Shown: piece after piece, positions 48,048-59,814 of the stretch
Position numbering within the stretch: position 1 is the first letter of the stretch
Layout of the letters: the number at the start of each line of letters is the position of its first letter
Notes under the pieces: generated by a model
What the model was told of the DNA's origin: nothing
Database searches by the model: none
What the model saw: the letters and a program-made list of their open reading frames with translations, nothing else
Program-made: the position numbers and the translations under genes
Source of the DNA: Prinsepia uniflora
Lineage: Eukaryota > Streptophyta > Magnoliopsida > Rosales > Rosaceae
Reading direction: 5' to 3'
NCBI GenBank assembly: GCA_032719365.1
Contig: CM064873.1
Span: 46,228,332 to 46,292,331 of the forward strand
DNA length: 64,000 nt

Positions 48048-50098
48048 CTTCTTCTGTCATGTTGGTAACCCATTTATATAGGGAGATGACTCACACACTT
48101 CAATTTTCTCTTCAAGTAATCCCTTCCTTTATTTTAAGCATCAGATTGAGTTAATAAAAACAAAATCAATAAATAAAGACAAATGGAGGAGTGGAGAAGA
48201 AGAAAAGTGGAAGGTGAAAATCATTCCATTAATGTGTTGACAAAGAAGAGCAACCGGTTAAAAGGCAACGTATCTTTATTTTTAAATAATATATATGAGT
48301 TAGGATCAAGGGACATTTATATTTACACATATATATGAACACTACATTTGGACCTTTAGATTTCCTAAATTCAACGTTCATAAACAAGATGATGTGGAAG
48401 TCGGTTAATTAATAAATGATGTGGCATTGCACCATAAAAATAAATATAAAGACTAATTAAGAAACAAATTGTAACACAGGAAAATAAACGGATTCTTACC
48501 TTAATTGCTTTTCTAATTAATTATTATATGGAAAAATGACAGGACCCGTCCCTATCTCATAGAAAAACCGAATCGGTCCTGCTACCGTCTGACAACCCAG
48601 GTCAGACAAGGGATTTCCTCCTTTAAATTGATCAGGTAATAGAAATATAATTCAAAGTGAATCAGTCTTGTCCAGGGTACCGCCCACATCTAACCCACTT
48701 ACCCCGACACTAGAGAACTATTCATATATAGTCGGGTCATACGATTACTTCTTTTAAATTATAAGTATGTAAAAAATCGTCCTTATTCAACCGTATTTAC
48801 CGTATATACGAGTATAGCTATTAGGTCAACTAAATAATCTCAATCCTTCTTATTGTTCAGTTTTTTTTACCTGTTTCCCTCAATTTGATTTATCAAACTG
48901 TTAGAAATATTTTGGTCCTTCTTCGACAAAATGCGCAGGCGTGCCACCACCCAGCCACAAAATGGCCCGAATGGAATTGTAGATGTTAGGTGCACCCCTA
49001 AGGTTGACTCCTAATCTTACGATTGTGCGACCGAGTAAGGAACCTCCTCTCGGCCTGGGTTCTTTCACTCCCTCAAGGTCAAGGGTGTTTAAGTTTCAAC
49101 TTATATATTTTTATATTTTTTGTTAAATTATGAATGAAATGCAAGTGCAATATTAATTCGAGCAAGAAAATTAACTAAGCTTAAGAAAATAAACTTAACG
49201 TAAACGTAATAAATAAATACTTAAAAGAAAATCGATAATTAAATTTAAAGATGAATGATAATAAACTAAAATTAACGAAGCGATTAAGTAAAATTGTTAA
49301 ACGAACGCCAGCGGACGAACTTGAATCAAAATAAAGATTAAATAAAAATGAACTTGAATTTAAAACAAAATAATTGAAAGTATTATGAACAATAAACTTA
49401 CTCTAGAAAAATGAAGAACTTGACTAACTAGAACTTGAATATGAAAATCTAGTCTAAGGATTGAAAAGGTGCAAGATAAGAGTAAGTTTGTGTGTTGATG
49501 TTGATGTCTCTTTCTCTTCTTCACCTTGGCTATTTATAGGGTTTAGCCAACCCACAAATTGGCCATGCTTGGCCTCCACTATTCTGACTTGAAAACCTTC
49601 CAAGTTAAGCCACTCAAAATCCTTCCAAATCTGATCCTCCCGCAATCCTTCCAAATCGAGATCACCCAAAATCTTTCCAAGTCAGACCACCCAAATCTTT
49701 CCAAGTCGGATTGATATCAAAATACTTGATTGAGATTCGATTAAAACCTTCTCTTTCGGGAAGATTCTAGGTTGACATTATCTAGCTTGATTTATTCACT
49801 TATTTCGACCAATTGGCAATCGAGGCCGGGTGAGGACTTGATGAGAAACTCGGCCGACGTCCATATATTTTTTCAAGCCTTGGGTTGGGTCGAAGAAAAT
49901 TAGGTTTAGTAAAAATATAAATCCAACCCCAATTTAGTTGAAATGTGACCATAATTTTCCAATTTGGCCGAAAATAGCTAGAAAAGTAGCTACCAACTAG
50001 CCTTTCCCAAATCAAAACTTGTCTAGGCCATAAGGTCACAAGGTAGAGCACTTTGATTCCAAATTGCATAAAAACTCACCCACCACACATGTAAAAAC
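48048..50098. other. 2.05-kb segment present only in the left copy of the duplication
   Basis: Interrupts the duplicated block between gtttttcaacttac and gttttgggcatcatgg; the right copy joins these directly. It contains an antisense LTR-type start TGACAGGACCCGTCCC at 48,537 and repeated cttccaaatc/tttccaagtc words (49,590-49,710). No gene recognised and no clean target duplication, so insertion on the left or deletion on the right are both open. Confidence 0.5.
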
Positions 50099-50178
50099 GT
50101 TTTGGGCATCATGGAAAGAGTTTTTTTTGGCCATTTTCCCTTGGTCTTGATGCAACCAATTATACAAGTGGGTATGTA

Positions 50179-50212
<34 letters not shown>

Positions 50213-50391
50213 GATTGGTGTACTTGTGTGACTTGACAAGAAAAAGGTAACTCCATGCTTCCTCATATGTAGCACCTACTATATATATTTTCTCCCACAT
50301 GGCCTTTTCAATCAATTGTAGCACCTACTATATATATTTATGTTTATATGTTTTGGGTATCATGGAAAAGGCTTGGCTATTTTCCTTGATC

Positions 50392-50428
<37 letters not shown>

Positions 50429-50567
50429 AACAAAAGCCATTACTGCCAAAGGTGGCGTGTGGCCATTCTCCTTGGTCCTTTATTATATATATATATAAAG
50501 CAAACAAAAGCCATTACTGCCAAAGGCGGCGTGTGGCTTTGGGTGAAATTCAAAACTTTTGAATTGT

Positions 50568-50610
<43 letters not shown>

Positions 50611-51124
50611 GTATATAATAAAGCAATGGAGTTTGGCTGGTGGCTTTGAGAATTCATGACTTATATATAGCCATCATCTTCTGGCTTTAGCTATTTATTC
50701 CTTTGTGAGCCAAATCCTCCGCACCCTTCGGTAAAACAAGTCCAGCCACCCCCTTTTTATCAAAATTGGATGCACACCTATATTGATAAATTCATCTACA
50801 CCCCACAATAAACATAGCTGCACCCTTCATTTCAAACCCAGTCGTATTCCTTTGGCAATAAATCTAGCCAACCCATACTTAATCTAGCCAACCCATACTT
50901 AAAAATCCAGCCAAAATTACCTTCACTCCTACTACAAACTGGCCGAAATCCTTCACAAATTCAGCCAAAGACTCTCCAAAAAAATCCAGCCAAAGACCCT
51001 CCAAAAAATCCAGCCAAAAACCCACTCATAGTGAAGCCGGAAACCCTCCAAGAAATCAAGCAAAATACACCCTTTGCTTCATATATTAGGTGGGTGGATA
51101 AATTCACATCACCCCCAAACATTA
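50099..51124 (+). repeat. Direct duplication, block 2 left copy
   Basis: About 1.03 kb similar to 62,824-63,845, beginning gttttgggcatcatgg and ending cccaaacatta. Rich in (TA)n runs and in repeated aatccagccaaa words (50,930-51,065). Confidence 0.7.
50179..50606. repeat. TA microsatellites and a 40-bp tandem repeat
   Basis: (TA)n runs at about 50,179-50,206, 50,397-50,423, 50,483-50,497 and 50,571-50,606. Two copies of a 40-bp unit beginning aaagcaaacaaaagccatta lie at 50,423-50,462 and 50,497-50,536. The right copy of the duplication has the same arrangement (62,902-63,330). Frames coding poly Tyr-Ile here are artefacts. Confidence 0.8.
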
Positions 51125-51316
51125 CCCCTTCAATTGGCTATCCGAATTCTATGGGTGGGCAATCGAAATTGGAGCTTCTTCCCCAACTCCATTGATGACG
51201 TAAACACCCAAGCCCTTGTCTTCAATTTGTGCATTTAATTTTGTAGTTATGGGTATTAAACTTAGTTTAATTTTAGCTCTTAACCTTCCATGTCCACTCA
51301 TCTTACCCATTGAGAC

Positions 51317-51324
51317 TATAAATA
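51317..51324 (+). promoter_or_regulatory. Candidate TATA box for the PMD ORF
   Basis: TATAAATA about 0.35 kb upstream of the PMD frame, followed by a leader that ends at a plausible donor (ttttg/gtatga near 51,491) with an acceptor tgtag near 51,664, suggesting a 5' UTR intron. Not proven. Confidence 0.4.
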
Positions 51325-51614
51325 CATTGGCATCTTCTTCCTTTCAAAACTCAAAGAAAAACCATTTTAGGGTTCTCAAGAACTCCCTCTTGGCCCTTTT
51401 CAAAATCTCTCATTACCACACAAAAGTTACCCCAAATTTCTTCAAGAAGCAACTCCAAGTAACATTTGAGGTAGATTTGCACTTAATTTTGGTATGAATG
51501 CATGAGTTTTGGTTGATTTTGGGGCTTGAATTTCCGAGTTGAAGATATGGTGTTCTTGATGTTCTTGGTGTTCTTGATATTCCTTTTTTTTTTCTAAACT
51601 TTTCACCCACTTGG

Positions 51615-53313
51615 TTGAATCCAAAATTTTCTTTGGCTCATGAATTTTTGGTGTTTTTTTGTAGGGAACAAATTCCCCCAAAACATGTGGTTAGCCACTA
51701 CAAGAAAGTCCAAAAAATCATGGACGACAATCCGGCCAACTTGGATGATCATTTCCATCACATGTGGCCCGACCGTCTTGGCTCTCATCTCGGACCAAAT
51801 TTCTCAAAAATCCCACCCGGCTTCTTGGAGGTTTTAGAGGAGGGTAGGGACGATGCCCCTTTGTTCTTATGTGAAAACCTATATTGGCCTTCCCAATGGG
51901 GCCTTCCCAAGCTAACCAAAAGTTGGCCGGTTGGGTCGTCATGCAAGCTGGTCGGGTCGAAGCCACAAAATCCTTCCCCGGTTGCATCCCATACAAGTCT
52001 TCCACCCGCTCAAGGAAAAAAATGGTGTGACTGGTACAAAGCACTCAAGCCGAAGTTGAGTGAGTTTTGGGATGAAATCGGGATCTCTCATACGTTGGAG
52101 CTTTGTGCGACCAAACACTTCTCATGTGACCGTGCACTCATTCAAGTCGGGCTATGTTTTTTGTCTTCATCCAACAATTGCATGAAGCTCCGTTTTGGGA
52201 TGATGACTCCAACCCTACTTGACCTGGTCGCTATGCTCAGCCTACGTCCACATGGAGTGTACTACTCAGCTGCTAGCCTCCCCGACCCAACACTCGAACT
52301 GAACTATGAAAAACACATCAAGGCCTACAATGGTTGGGTAAACTTTTACTATGGCTTTGATGGCGATACTCTCGGGTCACCATTGCGACCCACCAATGGA
52401 GTCTCTCGGGTGGAGCATGTAGCCTTCCTGCAGCTCTGGCTTTGTAAGTTTTTCTTCTGCCCGTTATCTCTCTCGGTTACGAAAGATGCTCAACCCTTGG
52501 CCGAGGCCTTCGCAGATGGCCAACGTGTAGCTTTAGGACCCGTAGTATTGGGCTACCTGTATAGGACACTAGCCAACATTGTCCATCCTACACCCATGTT
52601 GGCCAACGTCTCTGGGCCATTATGGGTTTTCCAACTTTGACTTCAACTTTACCCTAAGTTAGCGCCCTCGACCCCAAACTTTGCCCATGAAAAACTCCTT
52701 GGTGACACCCTACTTTCACTTCCTTTACCAGACCATAGTGTAGATGAGTGCTATAAATTCTTATAGCATTGTGAGGATAGGACAGCTTAGCAATTCTCAA
52801 TTTGTCTAGCTCGACGTCACCCGAGCTATCTAGCTCTAAGCCTAGACACTATTCCCACAAACGATGTTATTGATGAACACAAGAAACTATGGGCCAACAT
52901 CCTCGTCACCTGAGACATCCCATTTGGCCTCCTGGCTAGCCTATCAAACAACTATGACTGTGGTTCTAAGTTGTATTACCCAGCAGCCGTGCGTCGTCAG
53001 TTTGGGTTTTCTCAGGCCATCCCGAGCCCAATTACAGAGTCTGAAAACCTCTTATTAGCTTGGAGAACTTCTTTTAAGAAAGCAAAAGATGCTGAGCATG
53101 TTGAAAGCCTCCAAGCCCTTCAACTCGACAAATTTGACGTTGAAAGTCCCCTTCCAGACTTCGGTTGCCTCAATGAGTTTCTTGACTTTTGGGCCAGACT
53201 ATCGGCTACCTGGTTTAGCAAGCCATATGACGTCTACTCTACGAGGATTTTTAAAACTTGCCCTGCTCACCCTAAGCGGCCCAACCCCAAGCCGGCGACC
53301 TCAAGCTCTGAAG
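51615..53313 (+). pseudogene. Plant mobile domain (PMD, MAIN/MAIL1-like) protein, 5' exon, disrupted
   Basis: An open frame of 341 codons (51,615-52,640) carries PMD hallmarks: KLSEFWDEIGI, FGMMTPTLLDLVAMLSLRPHG, a RPTNGVSRVEHVAFLQLWLC segment and VSGPLWVF. A more realistic start is the Met at 51,720, after the putative acceptor. Beyond 52,640 homology continues but is broken: a frame change after VFQL, then in-frame stops in the 52,760-52,920 stretch, with the frame resuming around 52,940 (YDCGSKLYYPAAVRRQFGF). The exon ends at a GT donor at 53,314. PMD proteins occur as host genes (MAIN, MAIL1) and inside Ty3 and Mutator-like transposons. Here it lies 3' of a Tat-lineage pol and antisense to it, so it is most likely the element's extra antisense ORF, now dead. 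Confidence 0.75.
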
Positions 53314-53421
53314 GTATTTGTACGAATCTTTTTTTTTTCTTAATATTTTTTTTGAACTCCTTGGAATCTTTCCATAATTAAATGGAATATCGTGACTTTT
53401 GTTTGGATTGGTCTTTTGAAG

Positions 53422-55256
53422 CTCAAGACAAAGCCACCAGCTCTCCTGCTCAGCACCCGCCTACCGACCAAGGCAGGAAGAGACAATCTCCATCCACCCA
53501 AGGTACAATCCATCTTACTTGAATTCTTTGTTATACTTTCTTCTTTCGGCTTCACCCAATTTTTACTCATATTTTAAGGGGCCACTGAAGTTTCGACTCG
53601 GAATGAAGAAAACCGGCAGAGAAAATCATTTAAACGTCCAAAGTTTGTCTCAAATGCCCCCAGGCCGATTAAAGCTTCGGCCTCGGCCACAGGAACTCAT
53701 TCGGCCAGCGCAGCCTCTGGCCTTCAGGTATACCACTACTTTGTGATTTGTTTTTTAAATTTTGCACCTCACAACTATTTTTTGTGATTACTTATGTTCT
53801 CTAACCATCACACTCATAGGTTGGGAAGGCAAACCGCTTCTTGCAGCTGGCCGACGATGGCGTGGCCGAATCAACGTCATTCACACCGGTCCAAGTGAGT
53901 TAACTTCAATCCTACCATTATTTTTATTAAAATATCCTGCACTTCCCACTCATTCCCCCTTCATCATAGAGTGGTGCTTTGGATCGGAAGACCATCATTG
54001 AGGAGACCATTTGTGGGCCTTGTCAACCCGAGCCAGAGACCCTTGTTGAGGAGTTTACCCACGGGCCTAGCCCACCTTTGCAGGAAACTTCTCCCCCAAG
54101 TGATGCTAATAGAATCGATCCCCGTTCTTTTATGGTGAGCTATATTCATATTTCTTTCTTTCGATTTCTAAATTTTGGATTCTCAATATGCCTTCAAATC
54201 AGGTGGATGCCGCTATTCAGCTTCCCACCTTGGCCGCCCAACTAGCCATAGAGGCTATTGTTCCACCTTCTGCTTCCATTGCTCCCATTGGGTTAGCACC
54301 CTCCACTCATGAGGTATGAACCACTAACCTATGCATGTAAATATTTTGTATATGAATGTGAGATTCACCCACCTACACTGTTACCACAGGTGGTGACTAC
54401 GCATCCTACACTTGCTTCAGGAGACCCGGCTGGGCCTGAGAGCCATACAACTGTCCCAGGTGGTGACCCGACTGATGCGATGCTATCCAGCCTCTACTCG
54501 ACCCAGTAAATTTACATACTCTCTTAGAAAACAAAGTAGGCATGTACACTGAATATTTTGTTTTATAGAATCTAACCTCTTTCATTCTGTCATGCAGACA
54601 TCCGCCTCGACCTTGCCTGTTTCTTTCTCCCGGCTTGAGAAACTAGTTGCGAGTGATGATGATTCTCCCCCACCGGTTACCACTCTAGTAGTCGTATCAG
54701 AGTGAGATCCCACAGCCGAGGCCACCATCCGAGGCTTTCTTGAGCGGGGCCTTTCCTCCCTTGCTTCCCAGGTCGACCTCAGCAAATTCAAAGCCGCCAT
54801 TGAAAACTTGGCAGGTTCCAGTTCCTTGACTGATCCATCCACATCAGAGACGGTAATGTTTTTAATGACTGATTTGGAGAACCTTATTCCAAGCTATCTT
54901 GACTCATCTTCCCAGCTTGAAGTGGGCACAACCTTGGAGAGTGCCATATAGACTTCTCTTAGGGACACAATTGAGTTTAGCCACCATAGCGATCGTGAGC
55001 TTGCATCTATTGAAGAGCGAAGTCAACAACTCCAAAATGAGATGCGGGAGTTGGATGCTAGAAAGCAAGCCCTACTCAAGGAAAGAAGTGATAGGTACCA
55101 AGCCACCCAGCCACTCGAGACCCGACTCATGGCTAAAAAGGCATAGGTAAAAGAGGTTACCTCTAGAAGAGAAGCATATTTGGCTACTAAAGCTCGTGGA
55201 GATCACCATTGGGCCACCCTCAAGTTGATATTGCGGTCTCATTTCCTTAGCCACTA
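53422..55256 (+). pseudogene. Downstream exons of the PMD ORF, disrupted
   Basis: A chain of short exons with GT-AG introns can be read: 53,422-53,502, 53,579-53,727, about 53,820-53,892, about 53,970-54,133, about 54,204-54,313, about 54,391-54,508, then a last exon from about 54,599. The low-complexity Pro/Ser/Thr-rich coding is followed by a charged, coiled-coil-like C-terminus (SDRELASIEERSQQLQNEMR) ending near 55,256. In-frame stops at about 54,703, 54,948 and 55,144 show decay. Function unknown; such tails are common in PMD ORFs of retrotransposons. Confidence 0.55.
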
Positions 55257-55597
55257 AATTTGTATCCCGGCCTACTAGTCTATTTTTATTTTCCACTTGG
55301 CCACCATATTTTGTAACTATGAAGCCATTTTTCCTGACTTGGTAGTCACTTTGCCATCTATTGGCATATTTTTGTAGCCACTAGACTACCCTAAGTAGTT
55401 TATGTTCAAAGCTTTCTGGTCACCAATTTTTTTGGCGACTTCTCTAATCATTGGCCATTGAGTTCAAGCATACCCATTACATGATGCGCCACGACCAATA
55501 CATATTTATATTAACTGAAAGTTTATTTCTAATTGGTTGCTGCCATCTCCCAAGACGTAGGGTAATATTTCTAAGATACCGGCAATTTATTGGGAGA
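55257..55597. other. Spacer between the PMD ORF and the pol 3' end
   Basis: The 3' ends of the two convergent coding blocks meet here. No polypurine tract or other motif was recognised. Confidence 0.4.
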
Positions 55598-56879
55598 TCA
55601 TGAATTCGGCCACTCATAACTCAACCTATAGGCCCCTTTTCCTAGCACTTGGTGAACTAAAACTGGTCCTTCCCAATTTGGAGACCATTTACCGAACCTA
55701 CGATCTTTGGTTCCCACCGGTAATATCATTTTCCACACCAGGTCTCCTACACCGAAACTTTTGGCCTTAGTTCTTTTATCATAGGTTCTGGCCACCGTCT
55801 CCTTATAAGCCTTCTACTTGTCCAAGGCATTCAACCTTACTTCATCTAAATCATCCAACTCTTGAAACATGGCTTGGTTGTATTCATCCTCATTCCATTC
55901 GGCATGGCGTGCTACCCTCAAAGACTTTACATTTATCTCAAGCGGTAACATAGTATCATGGCTGTAAGTCAATGCGAATGGAGTTGTCCCAGTAGCCGCC
56001 CTCTTTGAGGTTCGGTAAGCCCACAAGGTGTTGGACAAGAGTGAATGCCAATCTCTAGGATTTTCTTTAATCATTCTCTCTAATATTTCCTTGATGACTT
56101 TATTACTGACCTCGACTTGACCATTGGACTGAGGATTATAAGGTGTAGAGTGTGCTAGCCTTAAACCCAGTTGGTCGCAGCCGCTTTAATCGTTGTTCCT
56201 GTAAAGGCCTTGCCTTGATCCATCATGATGGACTCCGGCATCCCAAATCGATGAATAATGTGTTTTTCTATGAACTCTATCACTTCAGTTTGAGTGACCT
56301 TCTTTAATAGGATTGCCTCCACCCACGTGGTGAAAAATTCGGTAGCCACTAAAATATATTCATGGCCCTTGGATAACTTTGGGTGGATTTGGCCAATTAT
56401 GTCCATCGCCTAACCCTTGAATGGCCATGCTTTTACTATTGGGTTCATTGCCCCGGCCGGGACATGTTGGATTGGGCCATGCTTTGGCACGCTTGACACC
56501 CTCTAGCATAGTCAATGCAATCTTTTAAGATTGTTGGCCAATAATAGCCATGTCTTCTCAAAAGCCACCTCATTTTAATCCCGGCTTGATGAGCTCCACA
56601 TATCCCTTCATGAATTTCGGTCATGGCCAAGAATTGATCGTCTTTACCCAAGCAAATCATTAACAAATCATCAAAGACGATACAAAAGAGTTCATTATTC
56701 CGTAAGACGTAATTACGACCCATTCCTCGGGTTTGTCGACTAGAAGGGACACTTGGATTTTTTAGATAATCTATGATTTTGTACCTCCAATCGTCCGTGT
56801 CGACGATCAATACCAACACCTCTAAAGGAATCCCTCTTTCGACGACCGAGGGTAAAGATCTCTTCTCTACTTTGAACAT
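55598..56879 (-). pseudogene. Tat-lineage Ty3 integrase, disrupted
   Basis: Order on the - strand: HHCC zinc finger (HEGICGAH ... CIDYARGCQAC), core with Asp in AMDIIGQI, Asp in MMDQGKAF and Glu in SNGQVEVSN, then the C-terminal GDLVWK ... KWSPNWEGPVLV region typical of Ty3 integrases. No chromodomain, as expected for the Tat lineage. Breaks: a frame change in the run after CQACQ (about 56,490), an in-frame TAG just before AMDIIG (about 56,412), a scrambled stretch near 56,160, and a TAG near 55,812. All three catalytic residues are still present, but no continuous protein can be made. Confidence 0.85.
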
Positions 56880-57280
56880 TTTTTCGAAAAGTTCTTTTGA
56901 AATTTGAACCCGGAGGCCCGTTGGGCCATCGCGTTGGCCTGAGAATTACGATCCCTTGGTAAGTGCTTCAACTCCACCTCATCAAAATCATCCAATAGTT
57001 GCATTGCCATTGTGTGGTAAGCCAACAGATTCTGGCTAGATACTTTATAGTCTCCGGATAATTGTTTTAGAACCAATAAGGAGTCTCCCTTGACCAATAT
57101 GTTGGTGACCCTTATTTCACGAAGAATTTCCGACCCAATAATCAAAGCTTCATACTCTGTCTCATTGTTAGAACATTCGAAATCAAATTAGAAAGCATAA
57201 CACGTTCTAAAACCAAACGGAGTTTCAATAATAATCTCGGCTCCAAACATATTTGTTGTCCGAGACCCATCAAAGTAGAG
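56880..57280 (-). pseudogene. Second (archaeal-type) RNase H domain of the Tat element, disrupted
   Basis: Starts WKLYFDGSRTTNMFGAEI, continues to NNETEYEALIIGSEIL, VKGDSLLVLKQLSGDY and HLPRDRNSQANAMAQRASG. A dual RNase H is diagnostic of Tat-lineage elements. One in-frame TAA (about 57,188) follows CYAF, and a frame change near 56,880 separates it from the integrase. Confidence 0.8.
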
Positions 57281-58735
57281 TTTCCATGGGATTAAAATGA
57301 CGTTATTAATTTCAACATTCTCCATGCTCTCAATCTCCACACTTGGGTGGGAAGCCAAAAAGTCGGCTAATGCTTGGCCTTTCACAGCTTGTTGAGGTAC
57401 ATAGTGAAAAGTGAACTCGGCCAGAGCCATTGTCCACTTTCCAATCCGGCCTCTAATAATAGGCCGGGAAAGCATGTACTTTATGAAATCAGTTTTGGCG
57501 ATTATATGAACCACGGATGGCAACATATAGCGCCTAAGGTTAGTAGCCGTGAAATACAATGCTAAGTAAAGCTTCTCAATAGGAGAATAATTCCTTTCGG
57601 TGGTCGTTAGTATTCGACTTAGATAATACACGGCTTGCTCTTTTCCCTCATCGTTATTTTGGGCTAGTAGGCTACCAATAGAATTCTCCGAGGCCGAGAT
57701 ATAGAGCCTAAGTGGGTGGCCTCGCTTTGGGGGACTTAACACCGGTGGTCTGGTCAAATAGCCCTTGATCCAGTCGAACGCTTTTTGGTGGGATTCTTCC
57801 CATCGAAACTTGTCTTCTCCTTTGAGTCTTAACAAAGAAGAGAATGGTTCAATTTTTCCAGCCGAGTTAGCGATAAATCTTCTGAGAAAATATATCCGGA
57901 CGAGAAGACTTTGTAACTCTTTCTTATTCCTTGGGGGTGGTGCATCGATGATGGTTTTGGATTTATTTTTATCAATGTCAATTCCACGCTGGTGTACCAG
58001 AAAACCGAGGAAATTCCCAGCTGAGACCCCAAAGACACATTTCTTGGGATTCATCTTTAATTGATGGTTCCTCATTCTCTCGAAGGCCGTTCGAAGGTCA
58101 TCTAAGTGACTTGGCCTTGATTCAGACTTTACCAATACATCATCAATATAGACTTCCAAATTTCGACCAATCATGTCATGGAAGATTGCGTTCATGGCTC
58201 GTTGGTATGTAGCCCTAGCATTTTTCAAGCCGAAAGACATCACCACATACTCAAACGTACCAATAGACCCTGGACACCTAAAAGCGGTTTTGTGAACATC
58301 CTTTTCGGCTATAAAAATTTGGTTGTAGCCTGAATGTCCATCCATAAAAGATAAAATTTCATGTTAGGCCGCTCCATCAACTAAGAGGTCGGCCATAGGC
58401 ATTGTATACTCGTATTTTGGAGTAGCAAGATTTAAATTATGAAAATCAACACAAATTCTTATTGCTCCAATTTTCTTTTTAACAGGTACAATATTCGAAA
58501 GCCACTCAACATACCTAGCTGGCCTAATGAATTTAGCTTTAAGAAGTTTTACAATTTCTTCTTTGACCTGTAACTCTACTTCCGCCGCCATCCGGCGGGG
58601 TGGTTGCTTGAATGGCTTGAAGTCCTCTGAAATATGCAAGCGGTGTTCCACCAAGTCTCGACTTAACCCGGGTATATCGGTGTAGTCCCAAGCAAAGCAA
58701 TCCTTGAACTCCCGAAGCAACTCCTCCGTCTTGGT
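57281..58735 (-). pseudogene. Ty3 reverse transcriptase and RNase H, disrupted
   Basis: RT fingers (CFAWDYTDIPGL, SNIVPVKKKIGAIRICVDFHNL), palm MDGHSGYNQIFI and PGSIGTFEYVVMSFGLKNA, and the catalytic YIDD box (58,130-58,150). The thumb/connection is followed by RNase H (LYISASENSIGSLLAQN ... YFTATNLRRYML). The first RNase H acidic residue appears as Glu rather than Asp. One in-frame TAA (about 58,362) lies just before the palm motif HEILSFMDG and a TAG lies at about 58,737; otherwise the frame is continuous over about 1.5 kb, so decay is moderate. Confidence 0.85.
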
Positions 58736-59199
58736 CTATAGACTAGCCTCCAGTAGGCCACTAATGTAGATTGGCCTTGGCTCCTCTTCTGTCCCCAAAT
58801 TTATATCCATCAAAGGGTCTTGAACTTTGGCCTTCGAGTCATCTATCTTGGTTGGTGCTAAGTTCATCTCTTCAATTTCAAGGGCATCCTCTTCCGGGCC
58901 TTCTTGGAGAAATTCCACCAAGTCGACCGATGACCCATGTTCAGCTGCTCTTTTGGCCCAAAAACCATACAGTCGTCTCAAAGTGGCTTTCCACCGTGGC
59001 CTTCCTTTCGTCCTCCATATTTTTTTATACTATTCACTAAGAATGAAAAAATCAGCAACTGTGGGCCGCTCTCTGTCGGCTTGTGTATCATGTGCCCCCA
59101 AGTCGACTAGCTTCTGGGCCGAGACTCCCGTAGGTCGGCCGTTCTTGTCTGATCCAATAAAGTAAAGAGGACCAATATCTTCATCATAGAACTTGGCCT
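58736..59199 (-). pseudogene. Linker between protease and RT of the Tat element
   Basis: Same frame as RT. It contains the conserved linker RWKATLRRLYGFWAKRAAEH and an acidic stretch (EGPEEDALEIEEMN). Interrupted by an in-frame TAG at about 59,030. Confidence 0.6.
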
Positions 59200-59790
59200 C
59201 TACTGTATTAGCTGAAGCCATGAATGGCTGTGAGTTGGCCTCAACCATTTCGGTAGATCCATCTTCATGCCAAACTTGAGGCAATTGTGGAGAGACGATG
59301 GCACACACATACTACCATGGATCCAATCCCTGCCCAGTAGAGCATTAAAGTGAGCTCTAGTTTCCACCACAAAGAAAGCCGTCATTCTGACCTTGCCCCC
59401 AACTCTAACCTCAAGAGGGAGGATCCCTTGAGTTATGTTGGTTTCTCCTATGAACCCACTAATCATCGTCTCGGCCGGGATAAGTTCATCCATCCCTCTT
59501 TTCAACTTCTTCATAATTGATGTTGGGAGGATATTCACGGTCGCCCTGGTATGCACTTGCACTTTACTTATTGGAATCCCATCGAAATGGGCACACACAT
59601 ATAATGGTTTCAAGTGGGTTGACATCCTCTTAGTAGGAATCTCATAGCAAATTTTTCCAGGACTCATTTTTTCCTCATTTGAAATGTAAATTTGCGGCTC
59701 GTTAAACTCGACCCGGGGTGTCACAAATTTTGTTTCTATGGTCGGCTCCTTCGACCCACCTACTAGCACCGTGGGCTCTAGCTCATCCAT
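59200..59790 (-). pseudogene. Retropepsin-type protease, catalytic site altered
   Basis: Recognised from ATVNILP, the downstream flap/sheet region and ALLGRDWIHG, which are hallmarks of plant Ty3 proteases. The active-site triad position reads HTR instead of the expected Asp-Thr/Ser-Gly (VHTRATVNILP), so both the catalytic Asp and the Gly are lost. The C-terminal end is frame-shifted relative to the RT frame. Confidence 0.8.
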
Positions 59791-59814
59791 GACATCACCA
59801 GCTATAATGTTGGG

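Noticed and set aside
50459..50659. Frames coding runs of Tyr-Ile (also 63,037-63,293)
   Set aside because: Produced by (TA)n microsatellites.
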